From contig JAFLDQ010000190.1 of the NCBI GenBank assembly GCA_017302355.1, forward strand, positions 1 to 5,914: a stretch of DNA of 5,914 nt, written 5' to 3'. Shown in pieces: positions 1-5,914 of this stretch (positions within the stretch are counted from its first letter, which is position 1; the number at the start of each line of letters is the position of its first letter). Source of the DNA: Dechloromonas sp. (GTDB taxonomy: Bacteria; Pseudomonadota; Gammaproteobacteria; Burkholderiales; Rhodocyclaceae). Position numbers and translations under genes: made by a program. The notes under the pieces are model-generated. The model was not told where the DNA came from. It made no database searches and saw only the letters and a program-made list of their open reading frames with translations.

Positions 1-515
1 CCGTGGATGACCAGCGCTTCGTCGTCGGTCTCGAAGCCGCAGACCAGCGGGTAGACGGTGCTGTGGCCGCTGCCGAAGATGTGCTCCATCTGGCGCCGGA
101 TCTCCTGCGTGTGGGCGATGGCGGCGGCGGTGTCGTAATGGAAGCCGGCGCATCCGCGCCGGGGATTGCCGCGCGACCAGTGGTAGGTGATCAGGAACAG
201 CACCCGGCGACCGCTTCCGGTCATGCGCAGGACATGGTGGGCGAGGACCTCGCCGAGATGCGGCCAGCCGAGGTCGAAGATGCCGCCGAGGTTGCGGAAA
301 GGCATCAGGATGCCGGCCGGGGTATGGGTGGCGACGGGAATGTTGATGCGGCCATCCATGCACTTGAGGACGCCGATGGCGGTCGGATGCTCGGCGAGAT
401 AGCGCTCGCGCGCCAGCCAGGCCTCCGGTCCGCGAAAGGTTTCGCCATGGCGGCGGGCGAGATCGAAGAGCCAGTCGATACGCTGGGCAATCGTCTGGTT
501 GTGGATGTCGTTCAT
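1..515 (-). CDS. Carbonic-anhydrase-like zinc protein, CsoSCA/beta-type motifs (C-terminus beyond window)
   Basis: Reading leftward from an ATG at 515-513, the frame stays open for 171 codons to the window edge, so the C-terminus is missing. The visible protein is soluble, with no signal peptide. It shows C52-M-D54-G-R56, the Cys plus Asp-Arg dyad of beta-class carbonic anhydrases, then the segment FRNLGGIFDLGWPHLGE (73-89), then H112 and C122. In ordinary beta enzymes the second pair is HxxC. Here His and Cys are ten residues apart, closer to the carboxysomal enzyme CsoSCA (Cys173, His242, Cys253 in Halothiobacillus). From family knowledge, these residues would bind zinc and hydrate CO2 to bicarbonate; activity is inferred. 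I recall similar short proteins annotated as 'carboxysome shell carbonic anhydrase domain-containing' in betaproteobacteria without carboxysomes. The start is supported by GGAGG at 524-520, four bases upstream. The gene is transcribed divergently from kdp. The antisense plus-strand reading frame over this stretch is its codon-aligned shadow. Confidence 0.8.
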   Translation of the reverse strand, partial: MNDIHNQTIAQRIDWLFDLARRHGETFRGPEAWLARERYLAEHPTAIGVLKCMDGRINIPVATHTPAGILMPFRNLGGIFDLGWPHLGEVLAHHVLRMTGSGRRVLFLITYHWSRGNPRRGCAGFHYDTAAAIAHTQEIRRQMEHIFGSGHSTVYPLVCGFETDDEALVIH

Positions 516-598
516 GTCCCCTCCGGTACGGCTTGCCGGCGGTCCCGCGGCGCGGATCCTGGTCGCCGTCGCGATCGCCGCGATTCGATTTTGCCTCC

Positions 599-627
599 TT
601 TTTACCGTTGACCGCAGGCAATGCCAA
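599..627 (-). promoter_or_regulatory. Putative sigma70-type promoter of the carbonic-anhydrase-like gene
   Basis: On the minus strand, TTGGCA (627-622, 5 of 6 to TTGACA) and TAAAAA (604-599, 4 of 6 to TATAAT) are separated by exactly 17 bases. Transcription would begin near 592, giving a leader of roughly 75 bases before the ATG at 515. The AAGGAGG at 600-594 looks like a ribosome binding site but has no start codon after it and would lie upstream of or at the transcript start, so it is probably chance. Motif-based inference only. Confidence 0.4.
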
Positions 628-667
628 GTGCGGCGACGGGCGGAACACGAGATGCCGGCGAGCGACA

Positions 668-689
668 CGCGGCGATCCCGATCGCCGCG
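668..689. repeat. Inverted repeat, 9-bp perfect stem
   Basis: CGCGGCGAT (668-676) pairs perfectly with ATCGCCGCG (681-689) around the four-base loop CCCG. No T-run follows on either strand, so it is not a standard intrinsic terminator. The arm sequence GATCGCCGCG also occurs at 573-582 in the same intergenic region. It is the first of three consecutive hairpins. Confidence 0.65.
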
Positions 690-706
690 CTCTCCGGCGA
701 TGCCTT

Positions 707-723
707 CGGCAAGCTCCTTGCCG
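707..723. repeat. Inverted repeat, 7-bp perfect stem with 3-base loop
   Basis: CGGCAAG (707-713) pairs with CTTGCCG (717-723) around CTC. It abuts the next stem-loop directly at 724. A weaker alternative pairing, TGCC(701-704)/GGCA(708-711), overlaps it and would compete. Confidence 0.6.
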
Positions 724-771
724 GCCGGTGAATCCGGGCGGATGGCCTTCCCTGGGTCAGGATTCGCCGGC
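724..771 (+). repeat. Inverted repeat, 12-bp stem with a 24-base loop
   Basis: GCCGGTGAATCC (724-735) pairs with GGATTCGCCGGC (760-771) over 12 positions. The only non-Watson-Crick pair, at 729/766, is a U-G wobble in plus-strand RNA but an A-C mismatch in minus-strand RNA, so the fold favours a plus-strand transcript. With the two preceding hairpins it forms a structured block whose role is unknown. Confidence 0.55.
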
Positions 772-922
772 AGAGGGTTGCCGTGCCGCGTGCCTCGTCG
801 GCGGCTCGTCTTCGTGTCGCCATTGATCTGGAAATGGAATGACACACGACCCGGCGACCTTCATTTGCTTCTGAGATCGACCTCTTTACGCCCGCTTAAT
901 GCGGCGACGGCCATCTTTGAGC

Positions 923-964
923 ATTTCTTTATACGTGAGCGATTAACGTTAAGGGGTTTTGACA
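923..964 (+). promoter_or_regulatory. Putative kdp promoter/operator segment (KdpE-like box and palindrome)
   Basis: This AT-richer segment just upstream of the first kdp-cluster gene contains TTTATAC (928-934), identical to the left part of the KdpE-protected site of the E. coli kdp promoter as I remember it. It is followed by the perfect 10-base palindrome TTAACGTTAA (943-952). TGAGC occurs twice, at 918-922 and 936-940. No strong -35/-10 pair is evident. The best weak option is TTGAGC (917-922) with GATTAA (941-946) at an 18-base spacing, consistent with a promoter that needs an activator. TTGACA at 959-964 has no usable -10 before the start codon. Assignment to KdpE is inference. Confidence 0.35.
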
Positions 965-986
965 ACCTGTCCATTTGGGAGGCTTC

Positions 987-1076
987 ATGGACCCGCTCTA
1001 CCTGCTGCTTGCCGTGGCGTTCTTCGCCGTGACGGCAGGCCTCGTTCCTCTGTTTGAAAAGATCCGGAGCAAATGA
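987..1076 (+). CDS. Small single-span membrane protein preceding kdpF (29 aa)
   Basis: ATG at 987 follows GGGAGG (977-982) and opens a 29-codon frame ending in TGA at 1074-1076. Residues 4-22 form one hydrophobic helix (LYLLLAVAFFAVTAGLVPL). The tail EKIRSK is positively charged, predicting an N-out, C-in topology. The stop overlaps the kdpF start in TGATG, so the two are probably translationally coupled. I recall similar very short frames directly before kdpF in other proteobacteria, often unannotated or mislabelled, with a shared MD-LYL...A.FF pattern. Its start resembles KdpF here (M-x-x-L-Y-L), so it could be a KdpF-like accessory peptide of the pump. No function has been established to my knowledge. 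That it is a real gene is supported by its ribosome binding site, membrane-helix composition and coupling. Confidence 0.75.
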   Translation: MDPLYLLLAVAFFAVTAGLVPLFEKIRSK

Positions 1077-1168
1077 TGAACTCGCTCTATCTGATTGCCC
1101 TGGCCGGCGCCGTCGGCGTCTTCGGCTATCTGGTCGCCGTGCTGTTCTTTCCGGAGGATTTCTCATGA
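1076..1168 (+). CDS. kdpF: KdpF, small subunit of the potassium-transporting ATPase (30 aa)
   Basis: A 30-residue single-helix membrane peptide, the same size as E. coli KdpF (29 aa). The segment G17-Y-L-V-A-V-L-F-F-P-E-D-F29 aligns with the E. coli pattern GYLV..L...E.F. KdpF stabilises the KdpABC complex in the inner membrane and is not catalytic. Two in-frame ATGs exist, at 1073 and 1076. I chose 1076 because GGAG (1066-1069) is six bases away from it but only three from 1073, and because its A is shared with the preceding TGA stop. The 3' end overlaps kdpA in ATGA (1165-1168). The C-terminus is acidic, unlike the basic tail of the preceding small protein. Confidence 0.9.
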   Translation: MNSLYLIALAGAVGVFGYLVAVLFFPEDFS

Positions 1169-2973
1169 CTGGCAACGGCTATTTGCAACTCGGCCTCTAC
1201 CTCGCCGTCCTGCTCGCCAGCGCCTGGCCGCTGGGGAGCTACATGGCGCGCATCTATCGGGGCGACATTCCGGTCTTCATTCGCTGTTTGCGGCCGCTGG
1301 AGCGGGGGATCTACCGTCTGGCCGGCGTTCACGACGACGACGCGATGCCGTGGACGCGCTATACCTTCGCTGTCCTCCTCTTCAACCTGCTCGGCTTCCT
1401 CGCCGTGTTCGCACTGCAGCGCCTGCAGGACGTGCTGCCGCTCAATCCGGACGGCATGGCGGCGACGACGGCCGACCTGGCCTTCAATACCGCCGCCAGC
1501 TTTGCTTCCAACACCAACTGGCAGTCGTACGGCGGCGAGTCGACGATGAGCTACCTGACGCAGATGCTCGGCCTGACCGTGCAGAACTTCGTCTCGGCCG
1601 CGACCGGCATGGCGGTGCTGATCGCCCTGGCGCGCGGTTTCGTGCAGCGCGAAGCGACGGAACTGGGCAACTTCTGGGTCGATCTGGTGCGCTCGACACT
1701 CTACATCCTGTTGCCTTTGTCGATCCTGCTGTCGGTCGCGCTGGTCAGCCAGGGCGTCGTGCAGACTTTCAGCGAGCATGCCACGGTCAACCTCGTGGAA
1801 AAGCTCGAGTTCGACCAGCCCAGACTGGGCGACGACGGCCAGCCGCTGAAGGATGCGCAAGGCCAGCCGGTTACCGAGAAGGCGACCACCGGCGAACAGG
1901 CCATCGCCGTCGGCCCGGCCGCGTCGCAGATCGCCATCAAGCAGCTGGGCACCAATGGCGGGGGCTTCTTCAGCGTCAACTCGGCCCACCCCTTGGAGAA
2001 TCCGACGCCGCTGTCCAACTTCCTCGAAGTGCTGGCCATCTTCCTGATTCCGGCCGGACTCTGCTTCACTTTCGGCATCCATATCGGCGACAAGCGCCAG
2101 GGCGCGGCGATCTATGCCGCGATGACCATCATCTTCGTCGCCATGCTGGCTGTCTGCGTCTGGGCCGAGCAGGCCGGCAACCCGCTGTTCGAGCGTCTGG
2201 GCCTCGATGCCCGCGCCTCCGAACTGCAGGCAGGCGGCAACATGGAAGGCAAGGAGACCCGCTTCGGCGTCGTCAATTCGGCCCTGTGGGCGACCGTGAC
2301 CACCGCCGCTTCGAACGGCTCGGTCAACGCCATGCACGATTCCTTCACGCCGCTCGGCGGGATGGTGCCGATGTGGCTGATGCAGCTCGGCGAAGTGGTC
2401 TTCGGCGGCGCCGGCTCGGGGCTCTACGGCATGATCATCTTCGCGCTCGTCGCCGTCTTCGTGGCCGGCCTGATGATCGGCCGCACGCCGGAATACCTGG
2501 GCAAAAAGATCGAGGCTTTCGAGGTCAAGATGGCGGCGGTCGCCATCCTGGTGCCGCCGCTGGTGGTGCTGCTCGGCACCGCCATCGCCGTGACGGCCGA
2601 TGCCGGCCGGGCCGGCATCGCCAATCCGGGGGCGCATGGCTTCTCGGAAATCCTCTACGCCTTGTCGTCGGCCGGCAACAACAACGGCAGCGCCTTCGGC
2701 GGCCTGTCGGCGAATACGCCCTTCTACAACACGCTGCTCGGCTTCGCCATGCTGTTCTCGCGCTTCTGGCTGATCGTGCCGGTCATGGCCATCGCCGGTT
2801 CGCTGGCCGCCAAGAAGAGCATTCCGCCGGGGGCCGGCACGCTGCCGACCCATACGCCGCTGTTCGTCATGCTGCTGATCGGCACGGTCATCGTCGTCGG
2901 CGCACTGACCTTCCTGCCGGCGCTGGCTCTGGGCCCGATCGTCGAGCATCTGCAGATGATCGGCGCCCAATAA
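1165..2973 (+). CDS. kdpA: KdpA, K+-binding and translocating subunit of the Kdp ATPase (602 aa)
   Basis: KdpA is the inner-membrane channel-like subunit, related to Trk/Ktr/KcsA-type K+ proteins, that selects K+ from the periplasm and passes it to KdpB. Pore-region signatures are intact: [18 protein letters not shown] at 108-125 (Q120 matches E. coli Gln116), TNGGGFF at 263-269 (containing the E. coli Gly232 equivalent), GGAGSGLYG at 414-422 and [13 protein letters not shown] at 501-513. NMEGKE and [12 protein letters not shown] are also typical. At 602 aa it is longer than E. coli KdpA (557). Most of the excess is a hydrophilic insert of roughly 30 residues at about 212-246, with GDDGQP and DAQGQP, placed before the second filter. 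The ATG at 1165 overlaps the kdpF stop (ATGA) and has GGAGG at 1153-1157, seven bases upstream. TTG-initiated extensions to the left would overlap kdpF and its neighbour and are not credible. It ends ten bases before kdpB. Confidence 0.97.
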   Translation: MTGNGYLQLGLYLAVLLASAWPLGSYMARIYRGDIPVFIRCLRPLERGIYRLAGVHDDDAMPWTRYTFAVLLFNLLGFLAVFALQRLQDVLPLNPDGMAATTADLAFNTAASFASNTNWQSYGGESTMSYLTQMLGLTVQNFVSAATGMAVLIALARGFVQREATELGNFWVDLVRSTLYILLPLSILLSVALVSQGVVQTFSEHATVNLVEKLEFDQPRLGDDGQPLKDAQGQPVTEKATTGEQAIAVGPAASQIAIKQLGTNGGGFFSVNSAHPLENPTPLSNFLEVLAIFLIPAGLCFTFGIHIGDKRQGAAIYAAMTIIFVAMLAVCVWAEQAGNPLFERLGLDARASELQAGGNMEGKETRFGVVNSALWATVTTAASNGSVNAMHDSFTPLGGMVPMWLMQLGEVVFGGAGSGLYGMIIFALVAVFVAGLMIGRTPEYLGKKIEAFEVKMAAVAILVPPLVVLLGTAIAVTADAGRAGIANPGAHGFSEILYALSSAGNNNGSAFGGLSANTPFYNTLLGFAMLFSRFWLIVPVMAIAGSLAAKKSIPPGAGTLPTHTPLFVMLLIGTVIVVGALTFLPALALGPIVEHLQMIGAQ

Positions 2974-2983
2974 GGAGAATTCG

Positions 2984-5047
2984 ATGCAAACGACTCAATC
3001 CATGACCGATCCGGCGCTGCTGCGCGAAGCCGCGGTCGAGTCCTTCAAACGTCTGTCGCCGCGCCACCAGATCAGGAATCCGGTGATGTTCGTCGTCTGG
3101 CTGGGCAGCGTGTTGACCACCGGCCTGTTCGTCCAGGCGCTCGGCGGCGACGGAGAAGCCCCGGCCGGCTTCATCCTCGCGATCACGCTGTGGCTGTGGT
3201 TCACCGTGCTCTTCGCCAACTTCGCCGAGGCCGTCGCCGAAGGCCGCGGCAAGGCCCAGGCTGCCGCCCTGCGCGGCCTGCGCAAGACGGTGTGGGCCAA
3301 GAAGCTGCACGAGCCCCACCACGGCGCCACGCCGCATATCGTTCCGTCGGAAGAACTGCGCAAGGGCGATGTCGTCATGGTCACCGCAGGCGAGGTCATT
3401 CCGGGCGACGGCGAGGTCATCGAGGGCGTCGCCTCGGTGGACGAATCGGCGATCACCGGCGAATCGGCCCCGGTCATCCGCGAAGCGGGCGGCGACTTCT
3501 CGGCGGTCACCGGCGGCACCCGCGTGCTCTCCGACTGGCTGGTCATCCGCGTTACGGTCAATCCGGGCGAGACCTTCCTCGACCGCATGATCGGCATGGT
3601 CGAAGCGGCCAAGCGCCAGAAGACGCCGAACGAAATCGCCCTGACCATCCTCCTCGTCGCGCTGACCATCGCCTTCCTGCTGGCCACGGCGACCTTGCTG
3701 CCGTTCTCGCTGTTCAGCGTCGAAACGGCCGGCAGCGGCGCGCCGATCACCGTCACCGTGCTGGTCGCGCTGCTCGTCTGCCTGATCCCCACCACCATCG
3801 GCGGCCTGCTGTCGGCCATCGGCGTCGCCGGCATGAGCCGGATGATGGCCAAGAACGTCATCGCCACCTCCGGCCGCGCGGTCGAGGCGGCTGGCGACGT
3901 CGACGTGCTGATGCTCGACAAGACCGGCACGATCACGCTGGGCAACCGCCAGGCTTCACGGTTCGTCGCCGCCCCCGGTTCTTCCGAAAGCCAGCTGGCC
4001 GAAGCCGCGCTGTATGCCTCGCTGGCCGACGAGACGCCGGAAGGCCGTTCGATCGTCCATCTGGCCAAGGAGACCCTGCATCAGCGGGGGCGCGACATTC
4101 ATGCCGAAGGCGCCACCTTCGTACACTTCACCGCCCAGACGCGGATGAGCGGTATCGACTGGCAGGGCAGGAACATTCGCAAGGGGGCGGCGGAAGCCGT
4201 CAAGGCCCATGTCACCGGCCTGGATGGGCAGTGGCCGGCCAATGTCCAGGAAGCGGTGGACGACATTGCCCGCCATGGCTCGACGCCGCTGGTCGTCGCC
4301 GAAGGCAACCGGGTGCTCGGCGCCGTCGAACTCAAGGACATCGTCAAGGGCGGCATCAAGGAGCGCTTCTCCGAACTGCGCCGGATGGGCATCAAGACGG
4401 TGATGATCACCGGCGACAACCGGCTGACCGCCGCCGCGATCGCCGGAGAAGCCGGGGTCGACGACTTCCTTGCCGAAGCGACGCCGGAAGCCAAGCTCAA
4501 GCTGATCCGCCAGTACCAGGCCGAAGGCCGGCTGGTGGCGATGACCGGCGACGGCACCAACGACGCCCCGGCGCTGGCCCAAGCCGACGTCGCGGTGGCG
4601 ATGAACACCGGCACGCAGGCCGCCAAGGAAGCCGGCAACATGGTCGACCTCGATTCCAACCCGACCAAGCTGATCGAGGTCGTCGAGACCGGCAAGCAGA
4701 TGCTGATGACGCGCGGTGCGTTGACGACGTTCTCGATCGCCAACGATATCGCGAAGTATTTCGCGATCATCCCGGCCGCCTTCGCTTCGACCTACCCGGC
4801 GCTCAATAGCCTGAACGTCATGGGCCTGGCGACGCCGGACTCGGCCATCCTGTCGGCGGTGATTTTCAACGCGCTGGTCATCGTCGCGCTGATCCCGCTG
4901 GCCCTGAAGGGCGTCGCCTACCGCGCGCTCGGCGCCGTCGCCATCCTGCGCCGCAACCTGCTGGTCTACGGCCTCGGCGGACTGATCGCGCCGTTCATCG
5001 GCATCAAGCTGATCGACCTGGTCCTGGTCGTCCTCAACCTCGCTTAA
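2984..5047 (+). CDS. kdpB: KdpB, ATP-hydrolysing P-type ATPase subunit of the Kdp pump (687 aa)
   Basis: KdpB (P1A-type ATPase) couples ATP hydrolysis to K+ uptake in the inner membrane; E. coli KdpB is 682 aa. Visible features in order: two N-terminal helices (about 34-53 and 62-82), the actuator motif TGES (158-161), helices M3 (about 218-242) and M4 with CLIPTTIGG (P269 matches E. coli Pro264), and the phosphorylation motif DKTGTIT with catalytic D312. Then come the nucleotide-domain residues F382 and K400 (E. coli Phe377, Lys395), TGDGTNDAP (521-529), and [15 protein letters not shown] in M5 with D588 and K591 (E. coli Asp583, Lys586). S161 corresponds to E. coli Ser162, whose phosphorylation inhibits the pump. 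A six-residue expansion relative to E. coli lies in the M3-M4 loop (about 243-254). The ATG at 2984 follows AAGGAG (2972-2977) at six bases; the internal Met7 is a less likely start. All catalytic residues checked are present. Confidence 0.98.
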   Translation: MQTTQSMTDPALLREAAVESFKRLSPRHQIRNPVMFVVWLGSVLTTGLFVQALGGDGEAPAGFILAITLWLWFTVLFANFAEAVAEGRGKAQAAALRGLRKTVWAKKLHEPHHGATPHIVPSEELRKGDVVMVTAGEVIPGDGEVIEGVASVDESAITGESAPVIREAGGDFSAVTGGTRVLSDWLVIRVTVNPGETFLDRMIGMVEAAKRQKTPNEIALTILLVALTIAFLLATATLLPFSLFSVETAGSGAPITVTVLVALLVCLIPTTIGGLLSAIGVAGMSRMMAKNVIATSGRAVEAAGDVDVLMLDKTGTITLGNRQASRFVAAPGSSESQLAEAALYASLADETPEGRSIVHLAKETLHQRGRDIHAEGATFVHFTAQTRMSGIDWQGRNIRKGAAEAVKAHVTGLDGQWPANVQEAVDDIARHGSTPLVVAEGNRVLGAVELKDIVKGGIKERFSELRRMGIKTVMITGDNRLTAAAIAGEAGVDDFLAEATPEAKLKLIRQYQAEGRLVAMTGDGTNDAPALAQADVAVAMNTGTQAAKEAGNMVDLDSNPTKLIEVVETGKQMLMTRGALTTFSIANDIAKYFAIIPAAFASTYPALNSLNVMGLATPDSAILSAVIFNALVIVALIPLALKGVAYRALGAVAILRRNLLVYGLGGLIAPFIGIKLIDLVLVVLNLA

Positions 5048-5057
5048 GGAGCGCGAA

Positions 5058-5639
5058 ATGCTCAAGGAACTCAGACCCGCCCTCGTGGTTTTTGGCCTGC
5101 TGACGGCGTTGACCGGAGCAGCCTACCCAGCACTTATCACCGGCATCGCCCAGGCTGTGTTTCCCGACCAGGCCAACGGCAGCCTGATTGTCCAGGACGG
5201 CAAGGCCGTCGGCTCGCGCCTGATCGGCCAGACGTTCTCCGATCCCGGCCATTTCTGGGGGCGGCCGTCGGCCACGGCGCCGATGTCCTTCAACGCCGCT
5301 GCTTCCAGCGGCTCCAACCAGGGGCCGCTGAATCCGGCGCTGGAAGAGGCCGTCAAGGGGCGGATCGAAGCGCTCAAGGCCAGCGACCCGAGCCAGACGG
5401 CAGCGATTCCGGTCGATCTGGTGACCGCCTCGGGCAGCGGCCTCGATCCGCACATCAGCGTTGCCGCGGCGCAGTGGCAGGCGCCTCGCGTTGCCCGCTC
5501 GCGCAACCTGTCGGGCGCACAAGTTGGTGAATTGATCGCCCGCCATACGGAAGGCCGCCAGCTCGCTGTCCTTGGCGAGCCGCGCATCAACGTCCTGGAG
5601 CTCAATCTGGCCCTCGACAATCTGGCCAGCGCCCGGTGA
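5058..5639 (+). CDS. kdpC: KdpC, assembly/affinity subunit of the Kdp ATPase (193 aa)
   Basis: KdpC has one N-terminal membrane helix (about 8-31) and a periplasmic domain. It associates with KdpA/KdpB and is thought to raise the apparent affinity for K+. Family motifs: GSRLIGQTF (52-60), FWGRPSAT (66-73), SSGSN (83-87) and [17 protein letters not shown] (118-134), the last being the most conserved stretch. After it come the RVAR segment and a C-terminal [11 protein letters not shown]. Length matches E. coli KdpC (190 aa). The usual aromatic Tyr positions are His65 (before FWGR) and Phe78 ([10 protein letters not shown]), which are mild variations. The ATG at 5058 follows AAGGAG (5046-5051) at six bases and lies ten bases after the kdpB stop. 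This is the last classical structural gene of the kdpFABC set. Confidence 0.97.
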   Translation: MLKELRPALVVFGLLTALTGAAYPALITGIAQAVFPDQANGSLIVQDGKAVGSRLIGQTFSDPGHFWGRPSATAPMSFNAAASSGSNQGPLNPALEEAVKGRIEALKASDPSQTAAIPVDLVTASGSGLDPHISVAAAQWQAPRVARSRNLSGAQVGELIARHTEGRQLAVLGEPRINVLELNLALDNLASAR

Positions 5640-5703
5640 TCCTTACGCCCGGCCAATGACCGGACACTTACAGACAACCAAATCAACAAACAGGAGGAAT
5701 TCC

Positions 5704-5914
5704 GTGAAGAAAATTGCCATTGCTGCGCTCCTTGCCGCCAGCGTCAACCTGCCCGCAGTAGCTCAGTCGATGCCGGACGACAAAGCAGCGAGCCCCCACA
5801 CCCTGACCGGCAACCTCGGCCTGTTCTCGAGCTACCGCTTCCGTGGCATCGACCAGACCTTCGGCAAGCCGGCGCTGCAGGGTGGCATCGACTACTCGCA
5901 CGAGAGCGGCTTCT
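5704..5914 (+). CDS. TorF-family putative outer-membrane porin (C-terminus beyond window)
   Basis: GTG start at 5704 with a strong AGGAGG (5692-5697) six bases upstream; 70 codons are visible before the window ends. Residues 1-20 form a Sec signal peptide: KK at 2-3, a hydrophobic core, and an AVA-QS cleavage site after A20. The mature start has the first-strand pattern N37-LGLFSSYRFRGIDQT, then P56-A-L-Q-G-G-IDYSHESGF. I recognise this as the TorF / TIGR02001 family (pattern 'YrfRGisqt..P..qgg.dY...sGfY'), predicted outer-membrane beta-barrels. The gap to kdpC is 64 bases, with a CA-rich leader and no clear promoter or terminator, so readthrough from kdp is plausible. Transported solute is unknown; position suggests expression with K+ uptake. 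Family assignment rests on the N-terminus only. Confidence 0.82.
   Translation, partial: MKKIAIAALLAASVNLPAVAQSMPDDKAASPHTLTGNLGLFSSYRFRGIDQTFGKPALQGGIDYSHESGF

Larger units (their letters stand above)
516..986. other. Divergent intergenic region between the carbonic-anhydrase-like gene and the kdp genes
   Basis: About 470 bases without a convincing gene. Open frames here on either strand give Arg/Pro/Ser-rich translations with no recognisable domain and no good ribosome binding site, as expected from GC-rich noncoding DNA. The left part holds a promoter-like pair for the leftward gene (599-627). The middle is very GC-rich and contains three consecutive stem-loops (668-771). The right part, from about 890, is clearly AT-richer, which is typical of a promoter zone, and holds the putative kdp control elements. 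Between 772 and 890 I see nothing firm, only a weak 6-base inverted match (812-817 with 844-849). Confidence 0.7.

Noticed and set aside
594..600. AAGGAGG on the minus strand as a ribosome binding site for an earlier start of the carbonic-anhydrase-like protein
   Set aside because: The frame is open upstream, but no ATG, GTG or TTG follows at usable distance. The ATG at 515 has its own GGAGG and fits a natural N-terminus.
3..611. 202-codon open frame on the plus strand
   Set aside because: It is codon-aligned antisense to the carbonic-anhydrase-like gene, whose minus-strand translation shows clear catalytic motifs. The plus-strand product has none.
602..847. 81-codon minus-strand frame that could encode a small protein before the carbonic-anhydrase-like gene
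   Set aside because: It is Arg/Ala-rich with no domain. It overlaps the three stem-loops and reads through the proposed minus-strand promoter, with no good start context.
959..964. TTGACA as the -35 element of the kdp promoter
   Set aside because: A perfect -35 hexamer, but the matching -10 position falls at about 982-987 (GCTTCA), on the ribosome binding site and start codon of the first gene.
499..1032. 177-codon plus-strand frame spanning the intergenic region
   Set aside because: The translation is low-complexity Arg/Ser/Pro, runs across the promoter zone and the 29-aa gene, and has no ribosome binding site or recognised domain.
1126..2970. 614-codon minus-strand open frame, and a 636-codon plus-frame alternative (1095-3005)
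   Set aside because: Both are shadows of kdpA caused by high GC at third positions. Their products are Arg/Gln/Ala-rich with no family resemblance, while kdpA is unmistakable.
5633..5663. Hairpin between kdpC and the porin gene (CCGGT/ACCGG, or CCGG/CCGG around seven bases) as a terminator
   Set aside because: Stems are only 4-5 bp and no T-run follows, so it does not support termination after kdpC.
5683..5901. 72-codon minus-strand frame at the right edge
   Set aside because: It lies antisense to the porin N-terminus, which has a signal peptide, a family motif and a strong ribosome binding site. The antisense product has no recognisable features.

Overview
The window is a GC-rich stretch holding a complete kdp locus for the high-affinity, ATP-driven potassium pump KdpFABC. 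It is flanked by two incomplete genes: a divergent carbonic-anhydrase-like gene on the left edge and the start of a TorF-type outer-membrane porin gene on the right edge. The outer-membrane porin, the GC-rich codon use and the KdpA/KdpB sequence style point to a Gram-negative proteobacterium. A betaproteobacterium of the Rhodocyclales type (Dechloromonas/Azonexus-like) is my best guess, but that is inference from gene content and not from a marker gene.

Layout: positions 1-515 (minus strand) carry the N-terminal 171 codons of a zinc-enzyme-like protein with carbonic anhydrase motifs (CxDxR, then H and C ten residues apart). Positions 516-986 are a divergent intergenic region of about 470 bases. 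It holds a plausible sigma70-type promoter for the leftward gene, three consecutive stem-loops (668-771), and, close to the kdp genes, an AT-richer segment with a TTTATAC box and a TTAACGTTAA palindrome that may be the KdpE-controlled kdp promoter region. From 987 to 5639 five genes run rightward in a tight chain: a 29-residue single-span membrane protein that standard gene callers would miss, then kdpF, kdpA, kdpB and kdpC. The first three overlap (TGATG and ATGA junctions), and kdpA-kdpB and kdpB-kdpC are each separated by 10 bases. After a 64-base gap with no evident terminator comes a GTG-started gene for a secreted TorF-family porin (5704 onward), cut by the window end.

How it works together: KdpA is the channel-like K+ selecting subunit, KdpB the P-type ATPase, KdpC the periplasmically oriented assembly or affinity subunit, and KdpF a small stabilising peptide. 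All catalytic and ion-path residues I could check in KdpA and KdpB are intact, so the pump looks functional. The porin directly behind kdpC suggests that outer-membrane permeability may be induced together with inner-membrane K+ uptake. No sensor kinase or regulator (kdpD/kdpE) lies in the window; they would most likely be found downstream of the porin. I see no mobile element, tRNA, rRNA or CRISPR array.

I do not see a wholly new system here. The items most worth a second look are the extra small membrane protein in front of kdpF, the porin behind kdpC, the compact CsoSCA-like carbonic anhydrase, and the structured intergenic segment.
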